64,000 bases of DNA from Macrophomina tecta (lineage: Eukaryota > Ascomycota > Dothideomycetes > Botryosphaeriales > Botryosphaeriaceae): positions 1,426,001 through 1,490,000 of the forward strand of contig JAKSGN010000003.1 in the NCBI GenBank assembly GCA_024180945.1. The letters are read 5' to 3'. The position numbers and the translations under genes were made by a program. Position 1 is the first letter of the stretch. Each line of letters begins with the position of its first letter. Positions 1 to 11,305 of the stretch are shown here, piece by piece. The notes beneath the pieces were generated by a model, which was given only the letters and a program-made list of their open reading frames with translations, was not told the origin of the DNA and searched no databases.

Positions 1-1309
1 TGCGGCTTCGGCTCGGCCATCCTGTTTGCAGAGAAGTATAGGGGATGTCGGTTTAGGGAGCTTAGCTGGGGTGTTCTGTTGCTAAGCAGAATTTTCCCTC
101 TGTAGGAGTCGCCTTCAATATGGGGAATTGATTTTTTTTTTATCTTCAACAGGAGAGGAGTTGTGGTCCCGCTGCGGAGACCCGCACCTGTTGGCGCACA
201 GCAGTTCCGCATCGTCCCGCTCCACTTGGTTAATGCCGCGGAAATTCCGTGAATTTTAAGCTTTCCAATGGTGCTTATTGTCCCTCGGTAAAAATATTCG
301 GGATATAAAACACCAATACCTTGGCGGAGTCGAAGCAGACTGCAACAGGTGCATGACTGATGCTTACTCGTACAAGAGTAATCGGGCTGATTTATGCGAT
401 CACGTGGGGGCGTTCTCATACTGTCGCTACCCCGATCCACGTGACGACAGACCAACTAACCGGGAAAGTAGTGAACACTCCGACGTGCTTTGCGGAATAT
501 CGCCAGTCTCGGGAATGTGCAGTTCCTGAAGTCAGCGAATCACAGTGATGAGGATTATGCCGACAGAAATCGCTGTTTAGCTCTATCAAGTCCCATTTAG
601 GGAATTACGAGCGCCTAAGTTCAGGCCAAGCTTTCGCTTAGACAACCGAATAAAGCAGCCAAGATGCAAGCGGCGGCGACGAAGGGCTTATACGGTTTTT
701 GCTGCATCACCATTTCGCCGAGTCCTCAGGCTGGAAGAGCACAAGTTGCACCGAATTACAGAGCCTGCACCACCTCCTTATATCGCCTTACCGGAATTGT
801 GTACTCGTAAAATGTTCTTGTATCGGCTCTCTGCTGTTATGGAGTATAATAACGATCCCGGATAACAAAAAAGGACCATTAATTGAAAAGCAATCAAAGC
901 TGCCTCGCTTTATCTCAATTCTCAGTGATTTCCAAATGAAATTGTGGCGGCATCTTAAAAGCATTCAGAGGAACGAACGTCTAGGTGGTTGATGCGGCTA
1001 AGTAATGTTCCGCCTCAGTTGCAATGTGTCGTTTTTTTCTGTTTTGTTACAACGTTCCATGGTGTTCCCCGGACGCGAAAGCTTGCTCGTGTAGCAATGC
1101 TTATTCTTAACTAGACCGCGTGCCCCTTTCTCATTGGTTTCCTCACAAACGCCAGGGAAGTGGCCGTGCAAGCGAACGCCCGGCGCAATGTGTTATGATT
1201 CGTTGTCAGTGGGTGCTGCCAACAGAGCCGGAAAGGATTTCCGCGCAATAAATACGACGGGGCTCTGCTTCTCTACCGGCCGCTTGAAAGGTCATTCGTT
1301 CCGCCACCA
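1..1309. other. Intergenic sequence, no gene seen
   Basis: No convincing coding sequence on either strand; the short open frames show no family resemblance. Two CACGTG E-box hexamers occur at 401-406 and 438-443. The part nearest 1310 is presumably the promoter and 5' leader of the transcription factor gene that follows. Confidence 0.6.
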
Positions 1310-3074
1310 ATGGCCACATCGAGTACGCCCTGCCACACTTGCCGGCGGCGGCGAGTGAAGTGCGATGGAGCTCTCCCAACATGTCACAAGTGTCGACAGA
1401 GTAAGCATGAATGTCTCGGCTACAACAAGCTAATCTTGTGGAGCCGAGGAATTGCTAGCCGGGGCAAGATGATGAACAAGACGTTCAAGGTCGAGGCGCC
1501 ACAGCCAACATCAGCCCTAGTCAGTGCCCCGGCTACGGACGTCCAGCCTTCCACATCCGGGCATCCCGGTGGAGAGGGCTCTAGGCTGCCTGGGCCCTTA
1601 AAGCACCCGCACTTCCAGAGCTTGAGCGGCTCGAGCCAGTTCTACCTGTATTATTGTAAGCCGTATGTCGCTTAAGATCCTCCAACGCTTATTAACAAAG
1701 GCCTTCATCAGTCGGGACGGAACTGAGCCGAAGCTATGTCGTGTACGATGATCACTCAGGGAACCCTTTCCGTTACAGCGTCAGATTGACGCCGCAGTGT
1801 GAAGCCTTTCGGCAGATTGTCATTGCTAATGCTGCCATGTGCGCTTTCCGCAAATCCCAAGCCAGCAAAACGGAAAACCGAGGCCCTTTCCTGCCCGCTG
1901 CCAGCGCTCAAACAGCACCAGACCGTAGAGGGCTCAACCTATTGCACCATCCTGTTACCGAGCCCTACCAAGACGCTCTCGTGGCCAAGCAAAGAGCGAT
2001 CCAACTTCTCGCGCGAGCAATCGAACAAGGGACTTTGAGCACGGACACTGTGTTCGGATGCATTCTCCTCTTCATCTACCTTGGCTTCCTGAACTCGGAC
2101 CAAAACGAGCTCCGCATCCATCTGCAAGCCTTCCGCGACATTCTTCAGAACCCCTCGCTCACGACCTTCGCCAAAGCGAAAGCAACATGGATCTTCCGCA
2201 ACGGGCCGTCGACCGACATAATCCTGTAAGCTCAGCAGAACAGCCCCCTAACCGCCACACCGCGCTCGCCCCGGCTGACGGCGACCTCCTTAGCTACGAC
2301 GCCATCCAGACCGCACACTTCCCCTCCCGCGCTTCCCCAACGCCGCTCTACACGTCCCTGCTTCCCCTCCTGAAAACCATTGTCGCCGACAACCACCACT
2401 TCGCCTGCCCGTGGGAGATCCTGCCCGCGGCAGTCAAAATCGCCGACCTCACGCGCGCCGCGGCGGCGTCCTCAGCGCCGCTCGGCTTTGTCGACGAGGT
2501 GCGCTTCACCGTCGGGCGCATCGAGGCGCTCGACATTTCCAAATGGGCAGCATCGCTCCCCGCACCAGGAAGTGGCGGCAGTGATAGTACTAGTGGTGGT
2601 GGTGGTAGCAGCGGGGGCAGTAGCAAGGGCAGGAGCAGACTGGGCAGCCTCGAAACACGCATGCACATCGGCGAGGCGCACAAGTCGGCGCTGCTGCTCT
2701 TCGTGGCGCGCCTGCTGCCGGCGGGCCACTGCCTGCCCGCGACGACGCGCAGCCACCTCGCGCGCATCATGTACCACCTGAGGCTCGTGCCGGAGACGGA
2801 CGAGGGCTTCAAGGCGACGTCGTGGCCGGCGTTCGTCGTGGCGCTGGAGAGCGAGGAGCGCGAGGAGGTGGCGTGGGCGCTGGCGCATCTAGTGAGGGTG
2901 AGGAGGCTCGTGCCGTGGGAGTATGTATGGAGGGCGGTCGAGCTGGTCGAGCGCACGATGCAGATTAGGTTCACGCCGGAGGGGGTCCTGGCCGAGCGGC
3001 ATTTCGTGGCCATGTCGAGGGCGATCCTGGCCGAGTATCCGGTCATACAGCATGGATGGCGGTTTGAGGTGTGA
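1310..3074 (+). CDS. Zn2Cys6 transcription factor with fungal-specific regulatory domain
   Basis: Nuclear DNA-binding regulator of the fungal Zn2Cys6 class. Three exons are inferred: 1310-1655, 1712-2225 and 2294-3074 (546 residues). Introns 1656-1711 and 2226-2293 have GTAAG donors and CAG/TAG acceptors, and splicing keeps one frame with a total length divisible by three. The N-terminus holds six cysteines at residues 8, 11, 18, 25, 28 and 35, spaced C-x2-C-x6-C-x6-C-x2-C-x6-C, followed by basic residues. After a low-complexity linker come the features of the fungal_trans_2 family: a YxxYF segment spliced across intron 1, a YDDHSGNPFR block, a hydrophobic helix with LFIYLGFLNSD, and a C-terminal helical region rich in W and R. 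A Ser/Gly-rich insert lies near 2570-2630. Target genes are unknown; a nucleobase permease lies 1.8 kb downstream on the same strand. Confidence 0.88.
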
Positions 3075-4889
3075 GGGTGGAAGTGCAGCTCTGGACTCGG
3101 GAAGGCCATGTTTTCAAGTTGGGCTTCTGCGGTTAGCATGAGAGGGCGGAGAAGTGCACTGCATTCACATGGCGGAGACTTGATGCTGGTGGGAGAGCGA
3201 AAGCTTGAGTGCTGCAGGGACCTAGATAAGCGGCGGAAAAACACCTGGCTATCATTCATCGAAAGTCTACAACGACAAGGAATCAGGCGCGGAAGACATT
3301 AAGAGAGAAACTGGGTGCTAGCAGAGAGTACGAAAGGCAATCTACACGGCAGGACTGCTGTTTGTGGCGACGATAACGCGCGGAGGGGGAGGGTGCTCAG
3401 CTGCAGCACAGTCCTGTCTAAGACGGCAAGTCATCCCAGGCAAAAAACACTCTCAGCGGCAAAGCATGATAACGAAAATAGAGAGCAAGATAAATAGAAG
3501 GGGAACATCATTATGGGTTGACGTCGTTGGAATAGCGAGTGAGGTAATGGAGAAGATGGCCTGTCAGGGACCGAATGGGGAAAGGGGCCGCGGTTGGCGG
3601 CCCCGCAAAGTTCTCGAAGGCCAGAAGAACTGCGGAAGAACAGTGCCGTGACGGCGACGGCGAAATGGAAAAAAGAGCAGCAAAAGGCCGAGTTTCGGGG
3701 CGGCCAAGGGAGCAGAGGACGGTGTCATGTCATTCCCAGTCGTTTTCGTGGGTCCGCGGAGGATATCACGATGGTGGTTTGATGGTGTTGATATGGTTGA
3801 CTCGATGTAAATATGTCAGCGGGCGGCGGAGGCGTTTACTCGATCGTATCGAGTCAACGGGGACACTGGCGGCCGGGCGGGCGGGGCGGCAATCAGCTTA
3901 TCAGACCGGCAACGCCCTTGGCGCGGCGACGTCAGACGCGCTGCCGCAACGGCACGCGACACCGGCGGGCGCAAAAGAAACGAGAGACAGAGCGGGAGAG
4001 TGGTGCGGCGCGCTGACGGCCGGGCCAAGGGGCAGGCGTCGCCGAGCGGGCTAGCTGTGTCCGGGGCGACGGGCCCGCCTATCACCAGCACGCCCTTCGG
4101 GATCGCGGCCAGACTGCGTAGGGCAGAACAGGACCCCGGAAATGCAGATGGCGCGCAGCTGTGGGATGAGCAGCCCTCGGGACCCGCGCTAGGCTCCACT
4201 GGCGGCCGCATGCGTAAAGCCTTGCCGCTGCTCTCCAGGGACACTGCGATAAGAGACGAGGCGGGAGAGATGTCAGTCGCCAGCCGCACCCGACCAGCGT
4301 CACGCGTAGATGTCCGCGGGCTCGACAGTTGCACCTCCTAGATAAAGACGGTGGTGTCCCGGGCGAAGGCGTCTGCAGCTCCGCCCGCCTGAGCCCTGGA
4401 GACCGCGCCGAGACGACCTGCAGGGTCGAGATATCTGCACAGAAAAGTTTCCGCGATAAGGCCAGGCCGTTGTGGGTAGACACAGCGGGCGCTAGCGGCC
4501 CTTGTACCAGCCCAGATCGTCCACCTCCACGGAAGCTCAGATGTCGCCCACCCGCCGCCTCTTCTATAAACTGCGCCGGTCCCGCAATGGTACGACCAGC
4601 CCGTAGCCCGCCGCCCGGCATCCTTTTACTCTGACACCTTGGCTGCCCAGTAGCGGACCGCGATCGCGCCCACGAGCCGGAGCGGGCCCCCCTCATCCCA
4701 GCCGCACTCTCGTCTAGCAGCAGCTCGGGCACGCCGCATACTGCGTCCCTCCTACGTCAGCCCGCATCACCATCCTCCTCGTCGCAAAACCCGCCGCCCC
4801 GGATTTCGGACGACGACCACGACTACAACGTCCAGTACGGCGACATCCAGCCCGTCTTGCAGCCACATTCGCCCGCTCTCCTCGCCGAA
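3075..4889 (+). promoter_or_regulatory. Intergenic region with GATA sites upstream of the Fur-type permease
   Basis: No gene is supported in this 1.8 kb. HGATAR-type motifs, the site class of AreA/NIT2 nitrogen GATA factors, occur at 3897-3902 (reverse strand), 4248-4253, 4340-4345 and 4455-4460. Such sites are common by chance, but nucleobase transporters are usually under nitrogen control, so a regulatory role is plausible. From 4635 to 4889 the frame of the permease stays open without an ATG and reads as a Ser/Pro then Asp-rich stretch, so an upstream small exon could exist; one candidate is ATG at 4588 with an acceptor at 4758-4760. Confidence 0.4.
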
Positions 4890-6721
4890 ATGGAGAAAGT
4901 CAAGTCCTCGCGTGTCGCCCATTATGCGAACAAGCTGGCCGTCGAGAATGAGCCTGGCCTGTCCAACACCCAGCTCATGCTCACCAACTACGACTTGAAG
5001 CCAGTCGAGCCCGAGCGTCGCCAATGGGGTGCTTGGAATTTCGTTGGATTCTGGGTTGGTAGGTCATCCCCGTCCGCTGTCTTCACTCCTCAATCGCCAT
5101 CCCATTCTGACCTGATGCTCAGCCGACTCTTTCAACATTAACACCTGGATGATTGCTTCCTCGACCATCAAAAACGGCTGTACCTGGTGGCAGGCGTGGA
5201 TTTGCGTGTGGATTGGCTATGCCATCGCCGCCTGCTTCATCTGTGCCACTGGCAGGATCGGGGCCATGTATCACATCGGTTTCCCCGTCGTCAACAGAGC
5301 ATCCTTCGGCATCTGGGGCTCGCTATGGCCCGTCTTCAACCGTGCCGCAATGGCATGCGTGTGGTACGGAGTGCAGGCCTGGATTGGAGGCCAGTGTGTA
5401 CAGTTGATGATCCGGTCCATCTGGAACAACTGGCGCGAAGTAAGCCTGGACAAGCTCCGCGCCAATGTCTTGTAGTCAAGCAACTAACCCACTGCTCCAG
5501 GATGCCATCCCCAACGGCATACCCAACTCGGGCACGAACACCGTCATGTTCGTCAGCTTCTTCCTCTTCTGGGCTGGTAGCCTACCGGCCATCTGGTTCC
5601 CCGTGCACAAGATCCGCCATCTCTTCACCGTCAAGGCATACATCGTCCCCGTCGCCGGCCTTGCCTTTTTCATCTGGTTCGTCGTCAAGGCCGGCGGCGT
5701 CGGCCCCATCGTGCACCAGCCTGCCCAACTCACCGGTAGCGCGTTGGCCTGGGAGATCGTCAAGGGCATCATGAGCTCCATCGCCAACTTCGCCACCCTC
5801 ATCGTCAACGACCCCGACTTCTCGCGCTTCGCCAAAACCCCCAAGAGCGCCTTCTGGTCGCAGCTCTTCACCATCCCGCTCGGCTTCGCCATCACCTCCT
5901 TCATCGGCATCATCGTCTCCTCCTCGGCCACCGTCATCTACCCCAACGAGGACCCCATCTGGAACCCGCTCGACCTGCTCACCCGCGTCCTCAACACCGA
6001 GCCCACCTCTGCCAACCGCTTCGGCGTCTTCTGCATCGCCGCGGCCTTCACGCTCGCGCAGCTCGGCACCAACATCGCCGCCAACTCGGTCTCGGCCGGC
6101 ACCGACATGACGGCGCTGCTCCCGCGCTGGATCAACATCCGCCGCGGCGGCTACGTGTGCGCGCTCGTCGGCCTGTGCATGTGCCCGTGGAACCTGCTGT
6201 CCACCAACAACAACTTCACCACGTACCTGTCGGCCTACTCGGTCTTCCTCTCCTCCATCGCCGGCGTCATGATCAGCGACTACTACTTCGTCCGCCGCGG
6301 CTACCTCGACGTCAAGCAGCTCTACTCCGGCCGCAAGAGCGGCGCCTACTACTTCACCGCCGGCTTCCACTGGAGGGGCTACGCCGCCTACATCGCGGGC
6401 ATCCTGATCAACGTCGTCGGCTTTGCCGGAGCTGTTGGCCGCAAGGTGCCCGCTGGCGCCACGTACATCTACAACCTCAACTTCTTCTGCGGCTTCATCG
6501 TCGCCAGCGGCATGTACTGGGCGCTGTGTCGCCTGTTCCCCATCCCCGCCACGAGCGACGTGTGGATGGAGGTTGGCGACGAGATCACCGATGTGCGTCT
6601 GGCCGAGGACGACCGCACGTCGGAGACGTATGATGAAGAGGTCGTGACCGGTGGTGATATCAAGGGTGCGAGGGCCTCGGGTGATAATGATGCCGCTGCG
6701 GCGAAGGCGGCGTATTCGTGA
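4890..6721 (+). CDS. NCS1 family (Fur-type) uracil/allantoin/nucleoside permease
   Basis: Plasma-membrane proton symporter of the nucleobase-cation-symport-1 family, Fur/Fur4 branch, which takes up uracil, allantoin or uridine. Exons 4890-5058, 5123-5439 and 5501-6721 give 568 residues; introns 5059-5122 and 5440-5500 have CTGAC and CTAAC branch sites. Conserved Fur signatures are visible: [17 protein letters not shown] before the first helix, [11 protein letters not shown] formed across intron 1, [34 protein letters not shown] and the [21 protein letters not shown] region. About 12 hydrophobic segments and an acidic C-terminal tail are present. The first ATG in the exon, 4890, is taken as start, but the frame is open upstream (see the preceding region). 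The exact substrate cannot be decided from sequence; similarity is closest to uracil (FurD-like) carriers as I recall them. Confidence 0.9.
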
Positions 6722-6786
6722 AATAAAAAAAAAAATTGTTGTTTCTTGTTGGGTATGGATTTAGAAAGTGTTTTATGCGTGCGTGC

Positions 6787-6868
6787 GAGAGAGAGCTAGA
6801 GAGAGAGAGAGAGCTAGAGAGAGAGAGAGAGCTAGAGAGAGAGAGAGAGCTAGAGAGAGAGAGAGAGC

Positions 6869-6928
<60 letters not shown>
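6787..6928. repeat. GA microsatellite with an embedded 18-bp minisatellite
   Basis: A 142-bp GA tract just after the permease stop codon, probably in its 3' UTR. The first part is broken by CTAG at 6796, 6814, 6832, 6850 and 6868, exactly every 18 bp, so it is a five-unit minisatellite of CTAG plus seven AG pairs; the rest is pure GA. Confidence 0.95.
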
Positions 6929-6931
<3 letters not shown>

Positions 6932-8126
6932 TGTTTCGAAACCTCTGGTCCAGAGGGTTGTTCGTGTATTGGATATGAGATATGATACCAAGCAAGCTCG
7001 TGTTTCTTTTCTTTACCCTGCAGATAGCTTTGGTGGTTTGTTATGTCTCCGGTACGGTTAGACTCTAAATGACTTGCACGTGCAGGGAAGATGTTTCCGG
7101 CTACTTCTTCGGGTAATTCGTGCTCTTTGACTCTTCCTGTGCTACAAGTGATCTCGCGCTGTGAGATAAGGTTTCTGAGGGAAGCCCGGCCGCGAGCCTA
7201 GGTGCGTGTGCTCGGGAAGTATGGCTATCGGGGGTCCTGCCCAAAGTGTGCCATGGCTTCTTCGTCCTTAGTCAGGAACGATAAACAACGTTTATCGAAT
7301 TATCCCCTCCCCTCTAAAGTTAAGCAAGAACAAACAACGCTGGGAAACCTGGTGTTGATCGTATTGACGTGCTGAGGCCCTGTTCGAGTCGCAGGAAAGT
7401 TTACACCATATAAGCTTCTTCGCGAAGAAGCGTAAGAGCGTACCCGGTAAGTAAGTGGTACGTATGCGACGGGCAGTGGCCCTGTTCTTTTTAACTTGCG
7501 CACGGAACTGGCCCGAACGTTCGTCGTCCGGTTGGTAATGCTGACGAGTGCTTGCGCTGATTCGCGCGCTCGCCTTTCTTTTCGTATACAGAGTCATGGA
7601 GTAGGAAATAACCAGACGCCCTGTCCTTTTCCATCTTGCTCATTGTGCAAGCTCACTGCTAAAAACTAGACGGCGGCTTCCCATTTGCCTGAAAGAGAAG
7701 CATCGCCGAAAGTCTAGTTTCTCCCTCAAGGGCTCCGAGATCACCGCTGCGTGGCCTTTTATTTCGCGATCCGCGGAAGCGCGTCGGGCTTCAATGCGCA
7801 TCAAACGACGCAAAACCAAAAGGCAGAAACATGGGGTGCATTGGATGTTTTGGAAAGACGGGATCGCGGAGTCCAGACGCGTGGTGATAAGAGCGGGATA
7901 GGATGAAATTGTGGCGTTTGCATTAGAAGGATGCCTTAAAACCTTAAAACTCCAAGATTCCTCCTATCCTCCGAAACTCCGGTCAAGTCATGTATGTATC
8001 TGTGGTCGATCGACGTTCATCCCCCACCTCAACGGCGACGCGGAGTGGACGGCGGCGGCGGCGGCGGGGAAGGAAAGAGTGAAGATCCCGGGTGCTGTTT
8101 TTTAATGAGACATGTTTGATCTTCCG
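6929..8126. other. Intergenic, nothing recognised
   Basis: About 1.2 kb between the permease and the 3' end of the HSBP1-like gene. No coding potential, tRNA or repeat is supported. Confidence 0.5.
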
Positions 8127-8686
8127 TCACTTGTCCTCGCTGTCGCTCTTGGGCTCGGCCCCTGTCTGAATCGTAGTCTCCAGGGCGTCGAGACGACGGC
8201 TCATATCGTCCACTAGCACGTGCATCGATCCCGGTCAGCTGTGAGGTTGAAACTGCGCTCGGGGAGAAACATCCGCGAGAAAACCCCTGGCCACACGTGA
8301 TTCGTAAAGGCAAACGGCTCGGCAGTGACTACATGTATCATGTACCGAGCAATAGAACAGAGCCTTAAGGCCGAGGGTATGAAACCAAACAGAATGAAGG
8401 GCTTTTGGAGGGGAATTGGGGGAGACGGGGGCATCGGAAGGCGGGAGAAACGGGGAAGCTGCACTCACTCTTCTCCAGCAGCTCCTTGGAGATGTTCGTG
8501 AATTTGTTGGAAAGCTGGTTGATTAGGTCATCTACGACGGCAACGAGCTCGGCCGAGCTCCCCTCTCCTCCAGCAGACTACTAGACCGATTAGTACAACT
8601 TTCGAAGGCTGAAGGATGGGCGATCTGGCGCAAGAACAGCAGGGGAACATTACCGAGCTGGGGGTTGGGACGTCGCGGTCAGACAT
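8127..8686 (-). CDS. HSBP1: Heat shock factor-binding protein 1 (HSBP1) homologue
   Basis: A small coiled-coil protein that in other eukaryotes binds heat shock factor trimers and dampens the heat shock response. It is too small and too interrupted to appear as one open frame; I assembled it from three exons on the minus strand: 8686-8654, 8577-8469 and 8212-8127 (75 residues, total 228 nt). Introns are 8653-8578 and 8468-8213, with GTAATG and GTGAGT donors and TAG acceptors. The product starts MSDRDVPTPSS, then has a heptad helix with ELVAVVDDLINQLSNKF, LLEKMDDMSRRLDALETTI across the last junction, and an acidic tail ending SDSEDK. Length and the MDDMSxRLDxLE core match HSBP1 (PF06825). The start codon faces EBP2, from which it is divergently transcribed with 340 bp between. 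Confidence 0.88.
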
Positions 8687-9026
8687 GGTGACGCGAGTGA
8701 CGCGATCAAGAGTACCAGTGAGAGGTTGTGGTGAGGCGGCAGCTCTGACTGAGGCGGTTACGCAAGACAGCACAAGATAGAGAGGTTCTGTGAAGTGAGT
8801 AGAGTCGGGTTGCACGTGGGTTGCAGGGCTGACTCCCAGGGCGGCGACGGCCGCGCACAGGCCGTCCCATTTCCGGGCGGTGAGCAGCGCCAAGATTGCG
8901 CCCGTCGCTGCTCTCCAAAAATTTCGAGACTCGCGAACGGGCTTTTACTGCGCGCGACGACGTCTCCGCAACCGCCCAGTCCACCCGCCCAATTACTTTT
9001 CGCCAGTCCCCAGTCGCCCAGCCAAG
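8687..9026. promoter_or_regulatory. Shared divergent promoter of HSBP1 and EBP2
   Basis: The 340 bp between the two start codons must carry both promoters and 5' leaders. No clear TATA box is seen. Confidence 0.55.
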
Positions 9027-10412
9027 ATGGTCAAGCCGAGCGGCAGCAAGTTGCTGAACCTTCTCCAGAAGGAGAAAGGCTTTGATCCCAAGAAGGACAA
9101 GCAGAAGCGCCTCCGGAAGCAGGCTGAGAAGCGCAAGAACAAGAAGGCACAACAGCAGCACGCGGAGGATGACAACAGCTCTGAGGAGGATGAGGTCGAA
9201 GGTGGTGTTGTGGTGAACGGGTCCGCCCGCGAGGACTCGAGCTCTGGCGCAGACGAGGCGGAGAAACAGATTCGCTCCGAGGCGCGCAAGGCGTCTACGG
9301 AGAAGGACGAGAGTGAAGAAGACGATGAGAGCGATGAGGATGAGACCTCAAAGGTACGACATGCATCGGCTCGTTCGAGTTCTTCGAGAGCTCTACTGAC
9401 ACTGCCATTCCCAGATCGACCTGTCCAGACTCGAAGAAGACGACTCCGACTCCAGCGGCGAAGAGCTCGAAGATCCCGACAACGACTCCGACGAAGATGA
9501 CGAAGAGGAAGAAGACATTCCGCTCTCGGACCTCGACTCGGTCGCTTCCGACGAAAAGGACGACATCATCCCGCACCAGCGCCTGACCATCAACAACACC
9601 TCCGCCCTCCTCGCCGCCCTGCACCGCATCGAATGGAGAACCAAGAAGCTGCCCTTCTCGGACCATCAGGCCGTGACGTCGGACGCGGCCGTCGAGATCG
9701 CCGACACCAACGACGACCTGAACCGCGAGCTGGCCTTCTACCAGCAGGCGCTCGAGGGCGCCAAGCACGCGCGTGCGGCGCTCAAGAAGGAGGGCGTGCC
9801 CTTCTCGCGGCCGACCGACTACTTTGCCGAGATGGTCAAGAGCGACGAGCACATGGGCAAGGTCAAGCAGAAGCTGATCGACGAGGCCGCCGGCAAGAAG
9901 GCCGCCGCCGAGGCTCGCCGCCAGCGCGACCTCAAGAAGTTCGGCAAGGCGGTGCAGGTCGCGAAGGAGCAGGAGAAGGCCAAGGCCAAGAAGGACACCA
10001 TGGAGAAGATCAATCTCCTGAAGAGAAGTACGTTGGACGACAGTCCCTTACAGCCCCTGTCCCGTATTGCCTCTGCATGACTTGAACATCCTCCTGACCT
10101 AAAGAAAACACAGAACGCCAAGGCGCAGACCTCGAGAACGAAAACGAAAACGACCTCTTCGACATCGCCCTCGAAGATGCCGCCGAGACGGCCCGCAAGG
10201 AGAAGCAGGCCCGCCGCGCCGCTGGCCCCAATCCCAAGCGCGCGAAGAAGGACTCCAAGTACGGCTTCGGCGGCAAGAAGCGCTTCGCCAAGAGCAATGA
10301 TGCCAACAGCAGCGCCGACATGAAGGGCTTCTCCGTCAAGAAGATGAAGGCCGGCGGCCCCGGTGGCGCGAAGAAGCGGCCCGGTAAGAGCAGGAGAGCG
10401 GCGCGGAAGTAG
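9027..10412 (+). CDS. EBP2: rRNA-processing protein EBP2
   Basis: Nucleolar assembly factor for 27S pre-rRNA processing and 60S subunit formation. Exons 9027-9353, 9415-10027 and 10114-10412 encode 412 residues; introns 9354-9414 and 10028-10113 have CTGAC branch sites, and the frame is maintained. The order is typical of EBP2 (PF05890): a basic N-terminus (KKDKQKRLRKQAEKRKNKK), two long acidic Ser/Asp/Glu stretches, then the conserved core with RLTINNTSALLAALHRIEW, LPFSDHQAVTS, DDLNRELAFYQQAL and the FSRPTDYFAEMVKSDEHM block, a charged coiled coil (KKFGKAVQVAKEQEKAKAKK), and a strongly basic C-terminus (KYGFGGKKRFAK, KKRPGKSRRAARK). The start at 9027 sits in a favourable context (AAG ATG G). 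The intron-derived frames beyond 9353 and 10027 are not coding. Confidence 0.95.
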
Positions 10413-11305
10413 CATACGGTTGGAATGACGTGGATGAAGAGTGTTAATTGAATGGGGAGAAAAGAATTAAGGTCCGAACCGGGGAACGATGGAGAGACAA
10501 GAAAATAGGAAATTCCCGCTGGTGTGAGAGAAAGATGAGCTTACTTTGCCCTTGTGGCGCGCGCGAGCGAGCTGGTGGGGCTGGAAGAAGGAACGAGGAG
10601 AGGGGGAAAAAAAGTTTCTAGGGATATTCCAGAAGGCATTGGGAGGCGTTTTGTGGCGTTTTGAGTTGCAACCACCAACTGCTCCGCACGCATATTTTAA
10701 GTTTGACGCCTGAGACTTTGTAGGAAAGGACTAGCAGACGCGGTACGGTACGTCTTTTCTTGCCCGATTCTTCTTCTTGGCACGACAGGCCTGTATACCA
10801 ACGAACACTGTTCACTGTAACTCTCTCTCCCAGCGGTTACGAGAGAGTTGATATCTAGTGTTTTCGGACGCTCGAAGAAGAATTATTCTGATTGTGCTAA
10901 TCATTTTGCCTCGTTTATCTCTCTTGCTCTCATCAGTTGACAAGGATATCCTTCAACACGCACAGAATCTAGGAGTAACTACTTCTCTCCCCTTCATCAG
11001 CTCCTCCAAAGCGACCTGCGCTCAAGAACTAAAGAAGGGACGAGAGCAAAGAACCTTTCAAATTCCCTCAGAACAACCAAAGCTCTCGTCCCTTTAAAAG
11101 CGTCTTTTTTTTTTGATCTGCCTCACCCAGTTTTTCTTCCGATGTAGCTCTGCACATGCTCAGTTACGGAAATCTCTTCACTTACTTACACACTCAGTCG
11201 AGGAAAAAGAGGAAAGTATTACAACACACAGCTAATCGTAGATCATACAGATAGGTTGCCGCTCGGTCGAGGATATCAAAAAAATTCATGATGTAAACAC
11301 TCCCT
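10413..11305. other. Intergenic between convergent genes, nothing recognised
   Basis: 3' flanks of EBP2 (+) and the AzgA-like gene (-). No gene, RNA or repeat is supported; a short T run at 11106-11115 is the only simple sequence. Confidence 0.5.

Noticed and set aside
5582..6370. Antisense open frame in the Fur-type permease
   Set aside because: Val/Gly/Asp-rich shadow of a biased coding exon; the sense frame has clear family motifs.
6660..7061. Open frames giving Arg-Glu or Ser-Leu repeats
   Set aside because: Simple translation of the GA microsatellite.
7370..7400. GTTCGAGTC, resembling a tRNA T-loop
   Set aside because: The flanking bases do not form a proper T-stem and no acceptor or anticodon arms fit.
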